This document shows positions 44,459-46,589 of a DNA stretch of 46,589 bases, piece by piece. The DNA is taken from NCBI GenBank assembly GCA_034698045.1, contig JAQGAU010000063.1:1-46589 (forward strand). The letters run 5' to 3'. Position numbers and translations under genes: made by a program. The notes below the pieces were generated by a model. The model saw only the letters and a program-made list of their open reading frames with translations, made no database searches and had not been told where the DNA came from. Origin of the DNA: Paramacrobiotus richtersi. Its lineage: Eukaryota; Tardigrada; Eutardigrada; Parachela; Macrobiotidae. Numbering within the stretch: the first letter of the stretch is position 1; the number at the start of each line of letters is the position of its first letter.

Positions 44459-44618
44459 GAACGGGGAATATATCTACCAACAAATTCCTGGAGCGAGTAT
44501 ATGTTTGAGGAGCCGGTGGATCGAGGTTGTTCCGGTAGGAGCGCAGGGCACAGATCGAGTAAAGAGTGCGGATAATGATAAGCTGATTTATCATAAATCA
44601 GCTTATCAGTATCCGCAC
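44459..44618 (+). pseudogene. Third small fragment of CABIT exon 3, ending in a fold-back hairpin
   Basis: Covers only the [10 protein letters not shown] to Arg/Ser-rich region (IYQQIPGAS can be read) and the 'gcggata' tail, then turns back on itself at 44592 into an inverted copy. No function expected. Confidence 0.75.
44566..44618. repeat. 53-bp near-perfect inverted repeat
   Basis: Two 26-bp arms (GTGCGGATAATGATAAGC at the outer left) with a single-base centre at 44592 and one mismatch. The left arm comes from the tail of the CABIT exon 3 copy. Confidence 0.9.
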
Positions 44619-44915
44619 ATGAAGCATTTATGTACTGGAATATCAGGATTGCTTTACTGTATATGAACCGGGCGATACGCCAGCAGTACGGTCTGAACGA
44701 AACGGCACAAGCAATCAGGCCCAACATCTGCATTCGGTTGCCAACTGTAGCCATTCTAAAGAAACATCGTTATAAAGTATTATCGTTATATGGTCGGATT
44801 GGTGCGACATGTATACAGTACGCCACACTGGATTACGCAGATTTTACAAGACTTTAATTGTTGTGAATCAGCGTATTACTGATTAAACTTTCCGTTGCTC
44901 CAGAACGGCAGAATA
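44619..44915 (+). promoter_or_regulatory. Upstream region of HRM gene 3
   Basis: Diverged relative of the blocks before HRM genes 1 and 2: 'ggttgccaactgtagcc', 'acactggattacgcagattttac' and a leader with 'cagaacggcagaataATG'. The leader word before the ATG is the same as in gene 1 ('acggcagaataATG'). Confidence 0.5.
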
Positions 44916-46288
44916 ATGCGGTCCACAATTCTGTGCGTATCATGCATGGTTCTTTTTGTTCTGTCCGCTGTCAACGCACGTCCTTCGGACAGCTATAAAC
45001 GTAAGCGCCAAGAAGTTCTGCACGCGGAAGCCACCTGTGCTTTAACCACGGCAGAACATGTTCATTTTATTACTAATTATTTATGATATTATTATAGCTG
45101 TTTCGACGACCCTCACAAATATTGTTAACACTGACAAAAATTATTTTTTCACAGCCGACGCCAATTTCGACTGGTTGTTCGCAACAGTCAGTGCCGTTGT
45201 AGATGATCACACGCACAGAAAGGGCAACCTTACAGAAGGGCAGCGCGCGGCAGAAGAGAGCTGCAACGCGCAAATGCAAATGTGGACTTTTTCGCCTCCA
45301 GATGATGGTAAGTATAGAATCTCTGCCAAAATTTAATTGTGTCTGCCAACGTTGATACAGTTTACTACCACCACGTTAAATACATAGTACGCAAAGGCCA
45401 GTTTACATAAGTGTACGTCATCATGCTTAATATGCAGGTAATGCAGTCATCGTGTACAGACCAAAGTCAGCTTCTGTAGTTTCTCAATTAGAGAACCGGA
45501 CTGATGCAACTGATAAGTTCGTAGCACCGGTCAGCATGCTTGTGGATCGTACTTTACTCCCGTGCTTTTGGGTCAATGTCAGCAACGAAACCATGTGTTG
45601 ATTTCATCATCAATATTTCCGGGTGAGAAAACCGCCCGTGACTACAGCACTGATCCATAATCCGGTATATCCTCAAAAATGCGTCTTTATGGAGAATAAG
45701 GTGTAGAAATGCTGGCCTGTGCCAAGTAGAAGTTTTCCAGTTGATAGAAGTGTGATAAAACCTAATTCGAGAAGAACCATTATTTGAGCAAAAGGTAACA
45801 GTTATTTTGATTGGTATCACATTAATAGGAAAAACGTACTGTCTCCCGGAATTCGATAATTACGGCTGCTGGAACTACACTTTAGCGGGAACTCGAGCGT
45901 ATGCCCCCTGCCCATCTTGGAGATTCAACAATCCAGGAAATGGTTAGTCACACGTCTCGATCCGCTCAAAATTTTGTAATTGGCGGCAAAGCATGTAACA
46001 ATCTGGAGATACTCGTACTAAAGTTCAATTGTTACTTACTGCGTATACTCCCGTAATAATTGCATAACTATACATGCAGCATTAATATTTTCCACGATGT
46101 CTACGATAACTAACAATTGTTGAAAGATCTGTTTCGAAGGAATAAACCACTTCAGAAGAACAATATGCTTTGCAGCAACCGGATTTAAAGATTGCCTGCC
46201 GGGTGGAACTTGGGAAGGGTATCTGACCGTTATGTCGGCAAATACAAATTTCCGTGCCTGCGGAGAAGAAGTTTATTACTGGGTTTAA
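44916..46288 (+). CDS. Secreted hormone-receptor-domain (HRM) protein 3, class B GPCR ectodomain-like
   Basis: Four exons, 44916-45000, 45155-45307, 45829-45942 and 46176-46288, give 154 aa with phase-1 joins. The signal peptide is MRSTILCVSCMVLFVLSAVN then ARPSD. All six HRM cysteines are present (ESC, YCL, GCW, PCP, KDC, RAC). The CWNYTLAGTRAYAPCPSW core matches genes 1 and 2, but the pre-domain helix (exon 2) is largely different and the last exon ends in EEVYYWV. This is the most diverged of the three. The exon 4 acceptor is a new 'tttgcag' that drops one codon relative to the others, and the intron before exon 3 is larger (521 bp). Everything needed for a secreted single-domain protein remains, so it looks functional. 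Confidence 0.82.
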
Positions 46289-46589
46289 GAAAAATTAGCA
46301 CTTTTGTTTAATTTCGCCGTAGTACGAGCAAAATGCTCTTGGATTTCTGTTAAAATTCTTTTGAGTAGTGAAAGCACCACTGATCATTGGAGCAATTTAC
46401 AAAAGCATGAACAACTCGGTGTCCTTGACGGAATATCTAACAGGGACTATACTGTACGCGCACTTTCTCCCGCGATTACCAGCCGAAATAATGAACCTTC
46501 ACCAATTGAGAATGCACCCGCACGGGTGCGCGGCCTTTGTTCCAAACTGGATGCATGCGCAGCACTTTTGATAGAGACGGCAGAGAGGA
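46289..46589. other. 3' flank of HRM gene 3
   Basis: Begins like the flank of HRM gene 2. A short palindrome GCACCCG-CA-CGGGTGC lies at 46514-46529. No gene is seen before the window ends. Confidence 0.4.

Overview
The window looks like nuclear DNA of an invertebrate animal. Every gene is broken by GT-AG introns, a U6 snRNA gene is present, and the proteins are animal families (M13 neprilysin, retinol-dehydrogenase-like SDR, CABIT, Ig-like, secretin-family hormone-receptor domain). An ecdysozoan such as a tardigrade would fit the compact exons and gene set, but nothing here proves the species. All gene models were built by hand from reading frame, splice sites and comparison between copies in the window.

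Layout. 1-20.3 kb is a tandem neprilysin cluster: the 3' part of copy 1 (1-3081), an unrelated secreted Ig-like gene (4398-5551), an intact copy 2 (8441-14448, 779 aa) carrying two MITE-like DNA elements in its introns, and a decayed copy 3 (15280-20325). 20.8-21.4 kb holds a short GC-rich retroelement-like fossil. 21.7-24.4 kb is a seven-exon SDR gene with several altered catalytic motifs. 24.4-30.0 kb is AT-rich and apparently gene-poor. 30.0-37.6 kb is a three-exon CABIT-domain gene with a 5.9-kb first intron, which contains a complete U6 snRNA gene on the minus strand.

37.0-46.6 kb is the most interesting part. A segment made of the last CABIT exon plus a small four-exon secreted-protein gene has been tandemly multiplied. 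The three small genes (38589-39703, 42166-43344, 44916-46288) are all open and share phase-1 introns. Each encodes a signal peptide followed by one six-cysteine hormone-receptor (HRM) domain resembling the ectodomain of calcitonin/DH31-type class B GPCRs, then a stop: no membrane segment, no receptor. They look like free-standing hormone-binding ectodomains, possibly decoys or carriers of peptide hormones. The accompanying CABIT exon copies are decayed passengers.

One end of the window thus carries ectopeptidases of a family that degrades signalling peptides, and the other carries proteins built like peptide-hormone-binding domains. A functional link between them is only an inference.
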